DNA of 64,000 nt from Flintibacter faecis (GTDB lineage: Bacteria; Bacillota; Clostridia; Oscillospirales; Oscillospiraceae): the NCBI RefSeq assembly GCF_014287875.1, contig NZ_JACOPN010000005.1, positions 186,001-250,000 of the forward strand, given 5' to 3'. The translations under genes and the position numbers were made by a program. This document shows positions 42,501 through 50,050 of the stretch, piece by piece (the stretch's first letter is position 1; the number at the start of each line of letters is the position of its first letter). The notes below the pieces were generated by a model. It made no database searches. It saw nothing but the letters and a program-made list of their open reading frames with translations, and was not told where the DNA came from.

Positions 42501-44331
42501 GGACGATGGACACGATGCGGCCCATCTGGGGGTGCCCCTTGTTCAGGGAGCGCTGGGCCTCCCGCAGGAATTCCAGGGCGGCGATGGTCAGGCGCAGCTC
42601 CCCCCGGGCGAGAAAATAGGCGGCAAAGTCGATGAGTCTGTCCCGGGTCTGCTCCCCGTAGTACTGCTGGGGCAGATAGCGGATGGCGTCCAGCAGGGTA
42701 AAGGCGGTGTCCGCCGACAGGGCGGCGGGGTCCTGGTAATAGTCCAGCAGGGCCCCCAGAAAGCGGGGGATGTCCTGGGGACGGGCGTGCTGGAGCATAG
42801 AGCCCACCACCAGCTTCAGAGTATAGCCGATGTGGGAGCGCTGCTGGGGGGTGGTCTTGTGGTCGGGATAGACGATCAGCCCCAGATACTGCTCCCACAG
42901 CTGGAAGGGGACCTCCTCCGCCGGGTCGTGGTCGGCGTGGGCGGGGAGCTCCTTTTGATAGACCAGGTGGAAGCGGGCGATGATCTGGCCGATGAGGCCG
43001 CCCGCCTGACGGCGGATGTCGCCCTCCCGGTGGACCAGCAGCTCATAGAGAAAGGCCAGGGCCTGGGTCTTCTGCCGCACGGACAGATAGGTGAAGTACT
43101 CCTCAAAGATGTTCAAATAGGCCCGCAGCTGCTGCCAGCTCTTGGTGGAGCGGGCGGACTCGATGATGTTGCCGAATTTCTGCTCGTTAGACAGCATGTG
43201 CATCAGCCGCAGGTTGTGGTCCACCGACAGGCCGATCAAGTTGTCCAGAGTCTCCTCCGGGCCCATGAGGGCGGCATCCTTATGGGGGATGGGGGGCTCC
43301 GGGTGGCCGGACAGGGCCACGTCCACCCCCAGACGGCGCATGTAATCTTCAAAGTCGTGGAGGCGGCCGTACACCAGCTGATACCGGCGGCGCTTGGTGG
43401 AGTCCACCCCGTCCAGCTTGGACAGGATGACCTGGAAGGACTGGTCCAGGGGATAGAGCACGGTGATCTCCTGTCCCCGGTCGTCCCGGTCCTGTTTGGA
43501 GCGGAAGTCGGCATAGATGAGCAGCAGGGATTCCACCGACAGGGACTCCAGCTCCAGGTCCCACACGGAGTGGTTGGCGGCGATGTGGCTGATGCCCTCC
43601 AGCTTTCGGGCGGTAAGCCACTGGTCGGTGTAGTAGTAGTGGAGATAGGGGACCCGCTCCCCCGCCCGGCAGCCGAACTTGCCCACGTCGTGGGCGGCGG
43701 CGGCGGCAGAGATGAGGGCCAGGTCCACCTCCACCCCCGCACCGGCCAGCCCCCGGGCGGCGGTCATGGCGATATAGTGGACCCCGGCGATGTGACCCAG
43801 GGTGCGGAAGGGGGTCACCTCGTCCCCCAGGCGCAGCAGTTCATAGACGAACTCCTGCCGCCAGGCGGTCAGAAAGCGGCCATACTCCCGCCCGGCATCG
43901 CAGGGGGTATACGCCTCCTCGGGCAAGAACTGAAAATCAATAAGAGGGTCGAAGGGCAGGACCGAGCGCTCGTGGTCCAGCAGGACCTGAAGCACGGTGA
44001 GATAGGTCTCCGCTCCGGCATCGAATGGGGAGGGGCTGGGCACGAAATGCCCGTCCGGGAACATATGGGTGCGGATATAGTCATAGCAGAAGGCCAGCCA
44101 GCCCTGCTCCGGGGCGGGGGAGAACAGATCGGGCAGCTGGCGGCACAGCTCCAGGGCCTGGGCACAGGTGAGCCGCCGGCGGATGGGCAGCAGCCCATTC
44201 AAAGTCTCAGTCCAGCCCGGGGCCTTCAGCAGGGCCAGGGCCGCCTTTCGGCTGGTGATGCCTGCCGCCCGCCGGGCGGAGAGGGCCTCAGCCACGTCGC
44301 TGTTGAACTGTCGGATCATCTTTTCGTGCAT
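39544..44331 (-). CDS. Giant multidomain protein: HD, alpha-solenoid, NadD/CoaD-like nucleotidyltransferase, GNAT-like, PRTase-like
   Basis: A 1595-aa cytosolic protein, one uninterrupted frame. Residues ~178-300 are an HD domain (H180, H214-D215 in AAHDVGKFG, D275). Residues ~330-890 are helical and repetitive, like HEAT/ARM solenoid. At ~907 starts a nucleotidyltransferase domain with GTFDPFTLSHKG (TxxH type) and ISSTRIRE (~1065), as in NadD/CoaD. Residues ~1130-1265 resemble a GNAT fold. At ~1405 VILVDDLMHPG resembles a PRPP-binding loop. Paired cysteines end the protein (CQTEC ~1513, CPDKGTC ~1568). AAAGGTGG precedes the ATG at 44331. It stands alone between family-A repeats. Role unknown; NAD- or nucleotide-linked metabolism is inferred from the catalytic motifs. 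Confidence 0.75.
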   Translation of the reverse strand: MHEKMIRQFNSDVAEALSARRAAGITSRKAALALLKAPGWTETLNGLLPIRRRLTCAQALELCRQLPDLFSPAPEQGWLAFCYDYIRTHMFPDGHFVPSPSPFDAGAETYLTVLQVLLDHERSVLPFDPLIDFQFLPEEAYTPCDAGREYGRFLTAWRQEFVYELLRLGDEVTPFRTLGHIAGVHYIAMTAARGLAGAGVEVDLALISAAAAAHDVGKFGCRAGERVPYLHYYYTDQWLTARKLEGISHIAANHSVWDLELESLSVESLLLIYADFRSKQDRDDRGQEITVLYPLDQSFQVILSKLDGVDSTKRRRYQLVYGRLHDFEDYMRRLGVDVALSGHPEPPIPHKDAALMGPEETLDNLIGLSVDHNLRLMHMLSNEQKFGNIIESARSTKSWQQLRAYLNIFEEYFTYLSVRQKTQALAFLYELLVHREGDIRRQAGGLIGQIIARFHLVYQKELPAHADHDPAEEVPFQLWEQYLGLIVYPDHKTTPQQRSHIGYTLKLVVGSMLQHARPQDIPRFLGALLDYYQDPAALSADTAFTLLDAIRYLPQQYYGEQTRDRLIDFAAYFLARGELRLTIAALEFLREAQRSLNKGHPQMGRIVSIVRSMQPEALTAIFLKYKVLRRAGVNDPALEQTLYHMDITSEVFLDNLKTATPWIVKVAGVELLRDQVEHGLDTHTLHIAAHFSNLVKVSERVVVRHTAGAALVRTLSLLRRDQRNEVVVELGKGLEMGQYEISKYIPQYLGQAALYLHPSELDEQVIWLRGLLASPSDSAVSGALNTIGVLLENYPAYLERFPQPYSAFEHRRQELLGLLLQGLAHYREAVRQEALLVIGKLLFESRELSLGEKSRLFALCYRKLLFLILESADQSRLTFFYRAAALAHINRFIALHRLDHGPFSFQPPRKIAFFPGTFDPFTLSHKGIVQAIRDLGFEVYLAVDEFSWSKKAQPHLIRRQIVNLSVAGDFHVHLFPDDIPVNIANPDDLHRLSQLFPGQELYIVAGSDVVANASCYKAPPRPWSIHGMNHVIFRRAGEKPLPKKLPVTGQVLHLQLPPHLEDISSTRIRENVDLNRDISTLVAPVIQDFIYQNGLYLRDTPDKPLLYAGDLEFQWEESPTRPLVEELTAGLAGGEALGQAILRRHDRVLLLRRTGAGRPLGFVSYRLLPTSQLFDALGDSDLANRVRLRAAGNVLFLTALTADTAHKHRDYAQLLLSELLARALEKEYVYAVFAPHDGLLPPILEDTLARSGFVPREGEAPIREVDMRSPTVLLQNLETTIQEPLCRNSRVLTAIRRSHERLQRSIAALYPGSLVLTLSADIIHHRLLEKITAWNNVPSTPTSPRVLGENMCVPFGKLLRGKIVPNTVTKTVHTDKVYSPDLKESSIEAFPYYSSIPNQIRTIKSFGRPVILVDDLMHPGFRLHALDPILQQEDVPIRMVLVGILSGYGRDLMRSWDRPVDGVYFLPQLRQWFIEATLYPFIGGNTVRRPRSPVPGLLPGVNHILPYAAPPCQTECGREAALQLSRTCLECARDVLSTLEQEYLALYGRNLTLSRLPEAVILPLCPDKGTCLGYDPNLSASVYLENDLEQLLRQM

Positions 44332-44387
44332 AGGGGACCACCTTTCTTGGGGAGGGGATTTAAGACAGCGTGTCGATAAACCCTTTT

Positions 44388-44510
44388 CTGTCATTCCGAG
44401 GAGCGAAGCGACGTGGGAATCCGTAACTCAAAGACTAGAAATCTGCTTATAATCATGGGTTTTGGGAACGGATTGCCACGTCGACCCGTTGGGTCTCCTC
44501 GCAATGACAG
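44388..44510. repeat. Family-A dispersed inverted repeat, intact copy
   Basis: Arms CTGTCATTCCGAGGAG / CTCCTCGCAATGACAG with inner CGACGTGGGAATCCGT / ACGGATTGCCACGTCG, around a ~40-bp AT-rich centre containing TATAAT. MITE-like and non-coding; transposase not present. It lies just upstream of the giant gene. Confidence 0.75.
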
Positions 44511-44641
44511 GCTTTTTTGACAGCCTGTTAAGAGAACGGCGGATAAAATATCAAATAAATTTTATCACAAATACCGGGGGAAGAAAAGTGGAGCGTCGCG
44601 TCCCTCGTGCTGTATTTGTGCGGTAAGCGTGATAAAAAGAA

Positions 44642-44671
44642 GTGAGCCGTCTGCCACAACAGACGGCTCAC
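44642..44671 (-). terminator. Terminator downstream of YihY
   Basis: GTGAGCCGTCTG pairs with CAGACGGCTCAC around a 6-nt loop. On the plus side GATAAAAAGAA precedes it, giving a modest U-rich tract on the minus strand, in line with the minus-strand yihY-like gene. Confidence 0.6.
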
Positions 44672-44688
44672 ACAGACGGTCAAAAAAG

Positions 44689-44730
44689 CCTGTCATTGCG
44701 AAAAGGGCACAGCCCGATGCGGCGATCCGG
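44689..44730. repeat. Family-A half element, left of YihY
   Basis: CCTGTCATTGCGAAAAGGGC then GCCCGATGCGGCGATCCGG. The complementary half is at 45618-45658, on the other side of the YihY gene. Confidence 0.6.
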
Positions 44731-44733
44731 TTT

Positions 44734-45591
44734 TCACCTCGTCCGCCGGATCACCCAGGTGCGGCTGACGGCGGCGCCCAGCAGGAGGATGTTGCCGCAC
44801 AGGTACAGCCACACCAGCAGGATGATGAGGGAGGCCAGGGAGCCATAGACCAGGGCATAGCGGGAGGACATGCCGATGAACCAGGAGAACACCCCGGAGC
44901 ACACCGCCATGGCCAGGGCGGTGAGCAGGGCGGCAAAGCGCAGGGTGCGCCGGGGCATGGCCCGGGGCGGGGTGCCCGCCCGATAGAGGGCCAGCACCAG
45001 AAGCAGCACTGCGCAGAACAGCACCAGATACCGCAGCCAGCCCCACAGCCCGGACACCCGGGCCAGGGAGATCAGCTGCTTTAAGGGCCGGGGCAGATGC
45101 TGCTCTAAGAGGCGGAAAAACCAGTCCCCGGTGAAGATGACCACCACGGAGAAGTAGATGGTGACCAAAAATAGGGCGGACAGGACCACACTGAGCAGCG
45201 TGGCCTTGATGCCCATGGGCCGCCGGACCTCGTATAGTTCGTCCAGGGCCAGAAACAGGGTGCGCAGCCCGGCGGAGGCGGAGATCAAAATGGTGAACAC
45301 GCTGGCCCACAGCAGGGCAGGGGAGCGGACCCCGGCCACATAGGCCAGATAGTCCCCCAGCACCCCCGTTACCCCGGCGGGGAGCAGAGCGTCGGCAGCC
45401 TGAAGCACCTGCTCCAGATCAAAGTGGAACAGCCCGATGAGATAGTTCACGCACATGACCAGGGGAAACAGGGTCAGCACCAGGTAATAGGCCAGGGCGG
45501 CGGCGGAGCGGGAAATTCCCGCCCGGGCGTAGGTGTCCCACACCTCCAGACAGAAGGAGACAGGGGGCAGAGAGATCAGGCGTTCCAGCAT
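44734..45591 (-). CDS. YihY/UPF0761 family inner-membrane protein
   Basis: A 285-aa membrane protein of the YihY family (formerly called ribonuclease BN, a name now considered wrong for this family). Six hydrophobic segments are visible; SRSAAALAYYLVLTLFPL and the final YLCGNILLLGAAV helix are typical. The ATG at 45591 has AAAGGAG 8 nt upstream; the frame upstream to 45738 runs through repeat sequence and is rejected. The gene is bracketed by two halves of a family-A repeat. Confidence 0.88.
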   Translation of the reverse strand: MLERLISLPPVSFCLEVWDTYARAGISRSAAALAYYLVLTLFPLVMCVNYLIGLFHFDLEQVLQAADALLPAGVTGVLGDYLAYVAGVRSPALLWASVFTILISASAGLRTLFLALDELYEVRRPMGIKATLLSVVLSALFLVTIYFSVVVIFTGDWFFRLLEQHLPRPLKQLISLARVSGLWGWLRYLVLFCAVLLLVLALYRAGTPPRAMPRRTLRFAALLTALAMAVCSGVFSWFIGMSSRYALVYGSLASLIILLVWLYLCGNILLLGAAVSRTWVIRRTR

Positions 45592-45617
45592 GGCGGGGAC
45601 TCCTTTCAGATTTAGAT

Positions 45618-45765
45618 ACGGATTGCCGCGTCGGGCGTTGCCCTCCTCGCAATGACAGAGGCCCCCTTGTGAAAGGCCGATTCCCCTTATCAAGGGGAAA
45701 TGTCCCGAAGGGACAAAAGGGATAGGGCTAGCTGGCATCGCCGCAGGCGATGACTGAGGGATTCC
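45618..45765. repeat. Family-A half element plus family-B fragment
   Basis: 45618-45658 (ACGGATTGCCGCGTCGGGCG... AATGACAG) completes the half at 44689-44730. It is followed by GATTCCCCTTATCAAGGGGAA and TGTCCCGAAGGGACAAAAGGGATAGG, also seen at 47300-47347 in the large repeat field. Non-coding. Confidence 0.65.
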
Positions 45766-45781
45766 ACATCTGAATTAGGTA

Positions 45782-45812
45782 CGAAAAAAGCCGCCTGTAA
45801 AACAGACGGCTT
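45782..45812 (-). terminator. Terminator of rpsT
   Basis: AAAGCCGCCTGT pairs with ACAGACGGCTTT; AAAAAA on the plus side is the U-run on the minus strand. It lies 16 bp past the rpsT stop. Confidence 0.85.
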
Positions 45813-45827
45813 TCGACGTTGCAGACC

Positions 45828-46091
45828 TCAGGCCAGCTTGTTCAGCTTGATGGTCATGCTGCTCTTCTTGTTGGCAGCGTTCTTCTTGTGCAGCAGCCCC
45901 TTGGCAGCGGCCTGATCCACGGCCTTGACGGCCACCTTGTAAGCGACATCGGCCTCGCTGCGGTTGCCTTCCGCCACAGCGGTGTCAAACTTCTTCAGCT
46001 CGGTCTTCAGCGCGGACTTAGCAGCCTTGTTCTGGGCAGCCTTGGTCTGGGATACCAGGACGCGCTTTTTGGCAGACTTGATATTCGGCAA
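45828..46091 (-). CDS. rpsT: 30S ribosomal protein S20
   Basis: S20 (87 aa) binds the bottom of 16S rRNA. With a TTG start at 46091 the protein begins MPNIKSAKKRVL, as in the family, and GGAGGAGG is 7 nt away; the GTG at 46100 is too close to that site. The lysine/alanine-rich helical body ends KKSSMTIKLNKLA. It is divergent from gpr, the usual arrangement in Clostridia. Confidence 0.96.
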   Translation of the reverse strand: MPNIKSAKKRVLVSQTKAAQNKAAKSALKTELKKFDTAVAEGNRSEADVAYKVAVKAVDQAAAKGLLHKKNAANKKSSMTIKLNKLA

Positions 46092-46287
46092 ACCAAACAC
46101 CTCCTCCGATTTTCATCGTTAAATTAGGCACAATATGCCTGTGCAGATATGTATTTTAACACCCACCCCCAGAAAATGCAACTGTTTTTTTCAATTTTTT
46201 TTAGAATTTTGGATAGACTGAAATTAGATGCGGATTCCTGGGAAAAATCCGGCAAAAACCACGAAAATGAGAAGGGAGCAGGGCGCT

Positions 46288-47181
46288 TTGGATCTGAGAC
46301 GGACCGACCTGGCCATGGAGGCCCGGGAGCTGTGGCAGGAGCGGGCGGGGCAAGCCGCCGAGTTGCCCGGAGTGCAGGCGGAGGAACGGGAGCGGGCGGG
46401 TATGCCCGTCACGGTGGTGCGAGTGCTGGACAAGACGGGAGAGCGGGCCCTGGGCAAGCCCCGGGGGACCTATATCACCCTGACCCTGGAGGGGGTGGAG
46501 ACAAGGGCGGACGGGGCCTTTCCCCGGGCAGTGGAGGCGGTGGCCGCCGAGCTGGGAGCGCTGCTGGAGCAGGTGGACCTGGACCGGGGCCCGGTGCTGG
46601 TGGCCGGGCTGGGCAACCGGGCCATCACCCCCGACGCCATCGGCCCCCTGGTCCACGACTGCACCCTGGTCACCCGCCATCTGGTGGGGCGGATGCCGGA
46701 GCAGTTCGGCCATCTGCGCCCGGTGGCCTCTGTGGCGGCGGAGGTGATGGGCAGCACGGGACTGGAGAGCCGGGAGCTGGTGGCCTCCGTCTGCCAAAGC
46801 ATCCGGCCCTGCTGTGTCATTGCGGTGGATGCCCTGGCCTCCCGCAGTCTGGGGCGGCTGTGCCGCACGGTGCAGCTGGCGGACACGGGCATCTCCCCTG
46901 GCTCCGGCGTGGGCAATCACCGGGCGGCCTTGGATCAAGAGAGCCTGGGGGTGCCCGTGCTGGCGGTGGGTGTCCCCACGGTGGTGGAGGGAGCCACCCT
47001 GGCCGCCGACCTGCTGGGGGCGGACTGCCTGCCTCAGTCCGCCCCGGGCCGGGACATCCTGGTCACCCCCCGGGACATCGACCGCCAGGTGGCCGACCTG
47101 TCCAAGATCCTGGGCTATGGCATCAGCATGGCCCTCCAGCCTAGCCTGGGCCTGGAGGAGCTGGAGCTGTTATTGAGTTAA
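46288..47181 (+). CDS. gpr: Spore germination protease GPR
   Basis: GPR (297 aa) is the atypical aspartic protease that degrades small acid-soluble proteins when spores germinate. RRTDLAMEARELW marks the propeptide and processing region; VAGLGNRAITPDAIGP and VGVPTVVEGATLAADLL are family signatures. The TTG at 46288 follows AAGGGAG by 9 nt; the ATG at 46267 lies before that site and has none of its own. It marks the organism as a spore former. Expected to be under the forespore sigma factor, although I cannot point to the promoter. Confidence 0.93.
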   Translation: MDLRRTDLAMEARELWQERAGQAAELPGVQAEERERAGMPVTVVRVLDKTGERALGKPRGTYITLTLEGVETRADGAFPRAVEAVAAELGALLEQVDLDRGPVLVAGLGNRAITPDAIGPLVHDCTLVTRHLVGRMPEQFGHLRPVASVAAEVMGSTGLESRELVASVCQSIRPCCVIAVDALASRSLGRLCRTVQLADTGISPGSGVGNHRAALDQESLGVPVLAVGVPTVVEGATLAADLLGADCLPQSAPGRDILVTPRDIDRQVADLSKILGYGISMALQPSLGLEELELLLS

Positions 47182-47185
47182 AAAA

Positions 47186-48425
47186 GCCTTCCCCGGGGGA
47201 AGGTGGCCCAGTGGGCACACTGGGGCGGATGAGGGGAACGCCGAAGGGCCGTGAGTTCTTGCGTTTAAACGGTCATAGCCTTCCCCCTCCCAGGGGGCCG
47301 ATTCCCCTTGTCAAGGGGAAATGTCCCGAAGGGACAAAAGGGATAGGGAAGGTGGCCCACAGGGCCGGATGAGGGGGAGTATCGTTGAGTGCGGTGGTCA
47401 TCGAGGGCGGACACAGAGGTCCGCCCCTACAGACAACCTACGTGACACGCCGTAGGGGCCGACCTCCGTGTCGGCCCGTCGTTGGCGTATGCACCCCCGC
47501 AAATCCCCCTCATCCGTCATGGCTGCGCCATGCCACCTTCTCCCCTGCGGGGCGAAGGCGATAGCCGTTCCGTCGGGAGCGCTCAAATGTCGATAGCGTT
47601 CCCCTCATCCGTCACGGCTGCGCAGTCGTTGGCAGCTTTGCTGCCTTACGAATGCGGCGTACCCCTTGCGGGTGCTTACGCCGTGCCACCTTCCCCCAGG
47701 GGAAGGTGGCACGCAGGGCCGGATGAGGGTGAGTATCGTTGAGTGCGGTGGTCATCGAGGGCGGACACAGAGGTCCGCCCCTACAGACAACCTACGTGAC
47801 ACGCCGTAGGGGCCGACCTCCGTGTCGGCCCGTCGTTGGCGTATGCACCCCCGTGGTCCCCCTCATCCGTCATGGCTGCGCCATGCCACCTTCTCCCCTG
47901 CGGGGCGAAGGCTATAGCCGTTCTGTCGGGAGCGCTCAAATGTCGATGGCGTTCCCCTCATCCGTCATGGCTGCGCAGTCGTTGGCAGCTTTGCTGCCTT
48001 ACGAATGCGGCGTACCCCTTGCGGGTGCTTACGCCGTGCCACCTTCCCCCGGGGGAAGGTGGCCCCGAAGGGGCCGGATGAGGGTGAGTATCGTTGAGTG
48101 CGGTGGTCATCGAACGGGCGGATGGGGACATCCGCCCCTACACCGGGTTACGATAGATTTCGTAGGGGCCGCTGTCCCCAGCGGCCCGTCGATAACGGCT
48201 GCACCCCCGTGGTCCCCCTCATCCGTCATGGCTGCGCCATGCCACCTTCTCCCCTGCAGGGCGAAGGCTATAGCCGTTCCGTCGGAAGCGCTCAAATGTC
48301 GATAGCGTTCCCCTCATCCGTCACGGCTGCGCAGTCGTTGGCAGCTTTGCTGCCTTACGAATGCGGCGTACCCCTTGCGGGTGCTTGCGCCGTGCCACCT
48401 TCCCCCGGGGGAAGGCTTTGTAAGC
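47186..48425. repeat. Repeat field with about three tandem ~355-bp units
   Basis: Units begin with GAGTATCGTTGAGTGCGG at 47377, 47731 and 48086 (periods 354 and 355 bp); the last ends near 48420. Each contains a GGCGGAC/GTCCGCC hairpin, GTAGGGGCCG, CATGGCTGCGCCATG, a GCTGCGCAGTCGTTGGCAGC... GCGGCGTACCCC module, and a CCTTCCCC/GGGGAAGG end. The first 190 bp are related fragments. Frames across the array are repeat artefacts with no ribosome-binding sites; no gene is called. The spot between gpr and hemW often holds spoIIP and lepA in Clostridia. Confidence 0.85.
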
Positions 48426-48479
48426 GGCCTGCCCCACAATATTTCCTCCCGCCCTCTATGCAGGAGCGCAATTTTTCGA

Positions 48480-48514
48480 TATAATCAGGGGTGAAAACAA
48501 GGAGGAAAGACCCC
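48480..48514 (+). promoter_or_regulatory. -10 box and ribosome-binding site before hemW
   Basis: TATAAT at 48480-48485 has no good -35 at 17 bp (TATGCA). A strong AAGGAGG (48499-48505) lies 9 nt before the ATG and decides the start at 48515. Confidence 0.45.
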
Positions 48515-49777
48515 ATGTTCGGACACAAGAAAGAAAAGAAGGCGGACCGCCCTGCTGTCGCCCCCGGCGGGGACAAGCTGGGCGTTTATGTTCACATCCC
48601 CTTCTGCAAGAGTAAATGCGACTACTGTGATTTCTACTCCCTGGCCGGGCGGGAGGAGCAGATGGACCGATATCAAAAGGCCCTGCTCTCCCACATCGCG
48701 GAGACGGCTCCCATCGCCCAGGTGCCGGTGGACACCATCTATTTCGGCGGCGGCACCCCCAGCCTGTACGGGGAGAAGCGGCTGAAGGAGATTTTGGCCG
48801 CCCTGAAAAAGCAGCTTCCCGTGGACAAGGACGCGGAGATCACCCTGGAGGCCAACCCCGACAGCGTGGATCTGCGCTCCCTGAGGCGGCTGCGGCGGGC
48901 GGGCTTTAACCGCATCTCCCTGGGGATGCAGTCGGCCTGCCCGGAGGAACTGGCCGCCGTCCACCGCCCCCACACCGTGCAGCAGACCGACCAGGCCGTG
49001 ACCATGGCAAAAAAGGCGGGATTTAAAAATCTGTCCCTGGACCTCATCTACGGTCTGCCCGGCCAGACGGAGGAGAGCTGGCGCGCCACGGTGGAGCACG
49101 CCCTGTCCCTGATCCCCCAGCACCTGTCCTGCTATGGTCTGAAGGTGGAGGAGGGCACCCCTCTGGCCCGGCGGGTGGAGGCGGGGGAGGTGCTGCCCGA
49201 TGACGACACCCAGGCCGACCGCTATCTGTGGACGGTGGGGCGGCTGGAGCGGGCGGGCTTTGCCCAGTATGAGATCTCCAACTTCGCCAAGCCCGGCCAC
49301 GAGTCCCGGCACAACCTGCGCTATTGGCTCACCCGGCCCTATATCGGCTTTGGCCCCGGAGCCCACTCCGACTTCGGCGGGCGGCGGTATTCCTTTGTCC
49401 GGGATCTGGATGCCTATATTCAGGGTGTGCTGGAGGGGGGCAGCATCCTGGACAGCGAGGAACTGATCCCCCGGCAGGAGCGGTGCGGGGAGTATCTCAT
49501 GCTGCGCCTGCGTACCGCCCTGGGCATTGAGGAGTGGGAGTATCGCCGGAACTATTTCATGGACTTTGCCCCCCTGGAGCGGCGGCTGGAGGAGTTTCAG
49601 GCCCAGGGCTGGGCGGAGAAGACGGCGGAGGGCCGCTGGCGCTTCACCCCAAAGGGCTTTTTGGTGTCCAACCAGCTCATCGGCGACCTGCTGGACCGGC
49701 AGGAGCAGGCCCAGCTGTCTGACGTGCTGGTGCGGGCCAGGGCCCGTTACTCCGGCCGCGGGGAGCAGGAGGGCTGA
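48515..49777 (+). CDS. hemW: HemW-like radical SAM protein
   Basis: A 420-aa radical SAM enzyme of the HemN/HemW group. After a charged N-terminal extension, GVYVHIPFCKSKCDYCDFYS carries the CxxxCxxC [4Fe-4S] site; YFGGGTPSLY is the SAM-binding loop. The coproporphyrinogen-oxidase-specific N-terminal residues of HemN are missing, so HemW, a heme-binding chaperone-like protein, is the better name. Its position downstream of gpr fits clostridial order except for the repeat field in between. Confidence 0.88.
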   Translation: MFGHKKEKKADRPAVAPGGDKLGVYVHIPFCKSKCDYCDFYSLAGREEQMDRYQKALLSHIAETAPIAQVPVDTIYFGGGTPSLYGEKRLKEILAALKKQLPVDKDAEITLEANPDSVDLRSLRRLRRAGFNRISLGMQSACPEELAAVHRPHTVQQTDQAVTMAKKAGFKNLSLDLIYGLPGQTEESWRATVEHALSLIPQHLSCYGLKVEEGTPLARRVEAGEVLPDDDTQADRYLWTVGRLERAGFAQYEISNFAKPGHESRHNLRYWLTRPYIGFGPGAHSDFGGRRYSFVRDLDAYIQGVLEGGSILDSEELIPRQERCGEYLMLRLRTALGIEEWEYRRNYFMDFAPLERRLEEFQAQGWAEKTAEGRWRFTPKGFLVSNQLIGDLLDRQEQAQLSDVLVRARARYSGRGEQEG

Positions 49778-49885
49778 CAGGGCGACATAAAACCGTCATT
49801 TTGACAGGGGGACTTTCTGCAAGCCCTGGAAAAGAAAAGGTCCTCCATTCAAATTGACGATTTGCGCCTGCTGGGACAAAATTTA

Positions 49886-49914
49886 TTGCCACCGGAATCA
49901 GAAGATGCTATAAT
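49886..49914 (+). promoter_or_regulatory. Promoter of the murA operon
   Basis: TTGCCA (49886-49891), 17-bp spacer, TATAAT (49909-49914). The transcript would have a ~130-nt leader before the TTG start of murA. The leader contains short ATGs without ribosome-binding sites. Confidence 0.8.
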
Positions 49915-50050
49915 GTATAAGATTTATTCTGCCCTGCTGTGCCCCAAGGCCTGACGGGGGAGAGAAATGCCCGAAATTTGGATATTTACATATGGCTCTG
50001 CCATGTTTTTTCATATGACTGCCTTGTATGGCGTGAGGAAGGTGCAAGAT

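Noticed and set aside
47186..48425. CRISPR-like array
   Set aside because: The units are ~355 bp with internal hairpins and no short direct repeats separated by unique spacers; no cas genes are present.
47739..48484. Long frames (for example 188 and 128 codons) inside the repeat field
   Set aside because: They follow the tandem units, repeat the same peptide phrases in shifted frames, and have no ribosome-binding sites.
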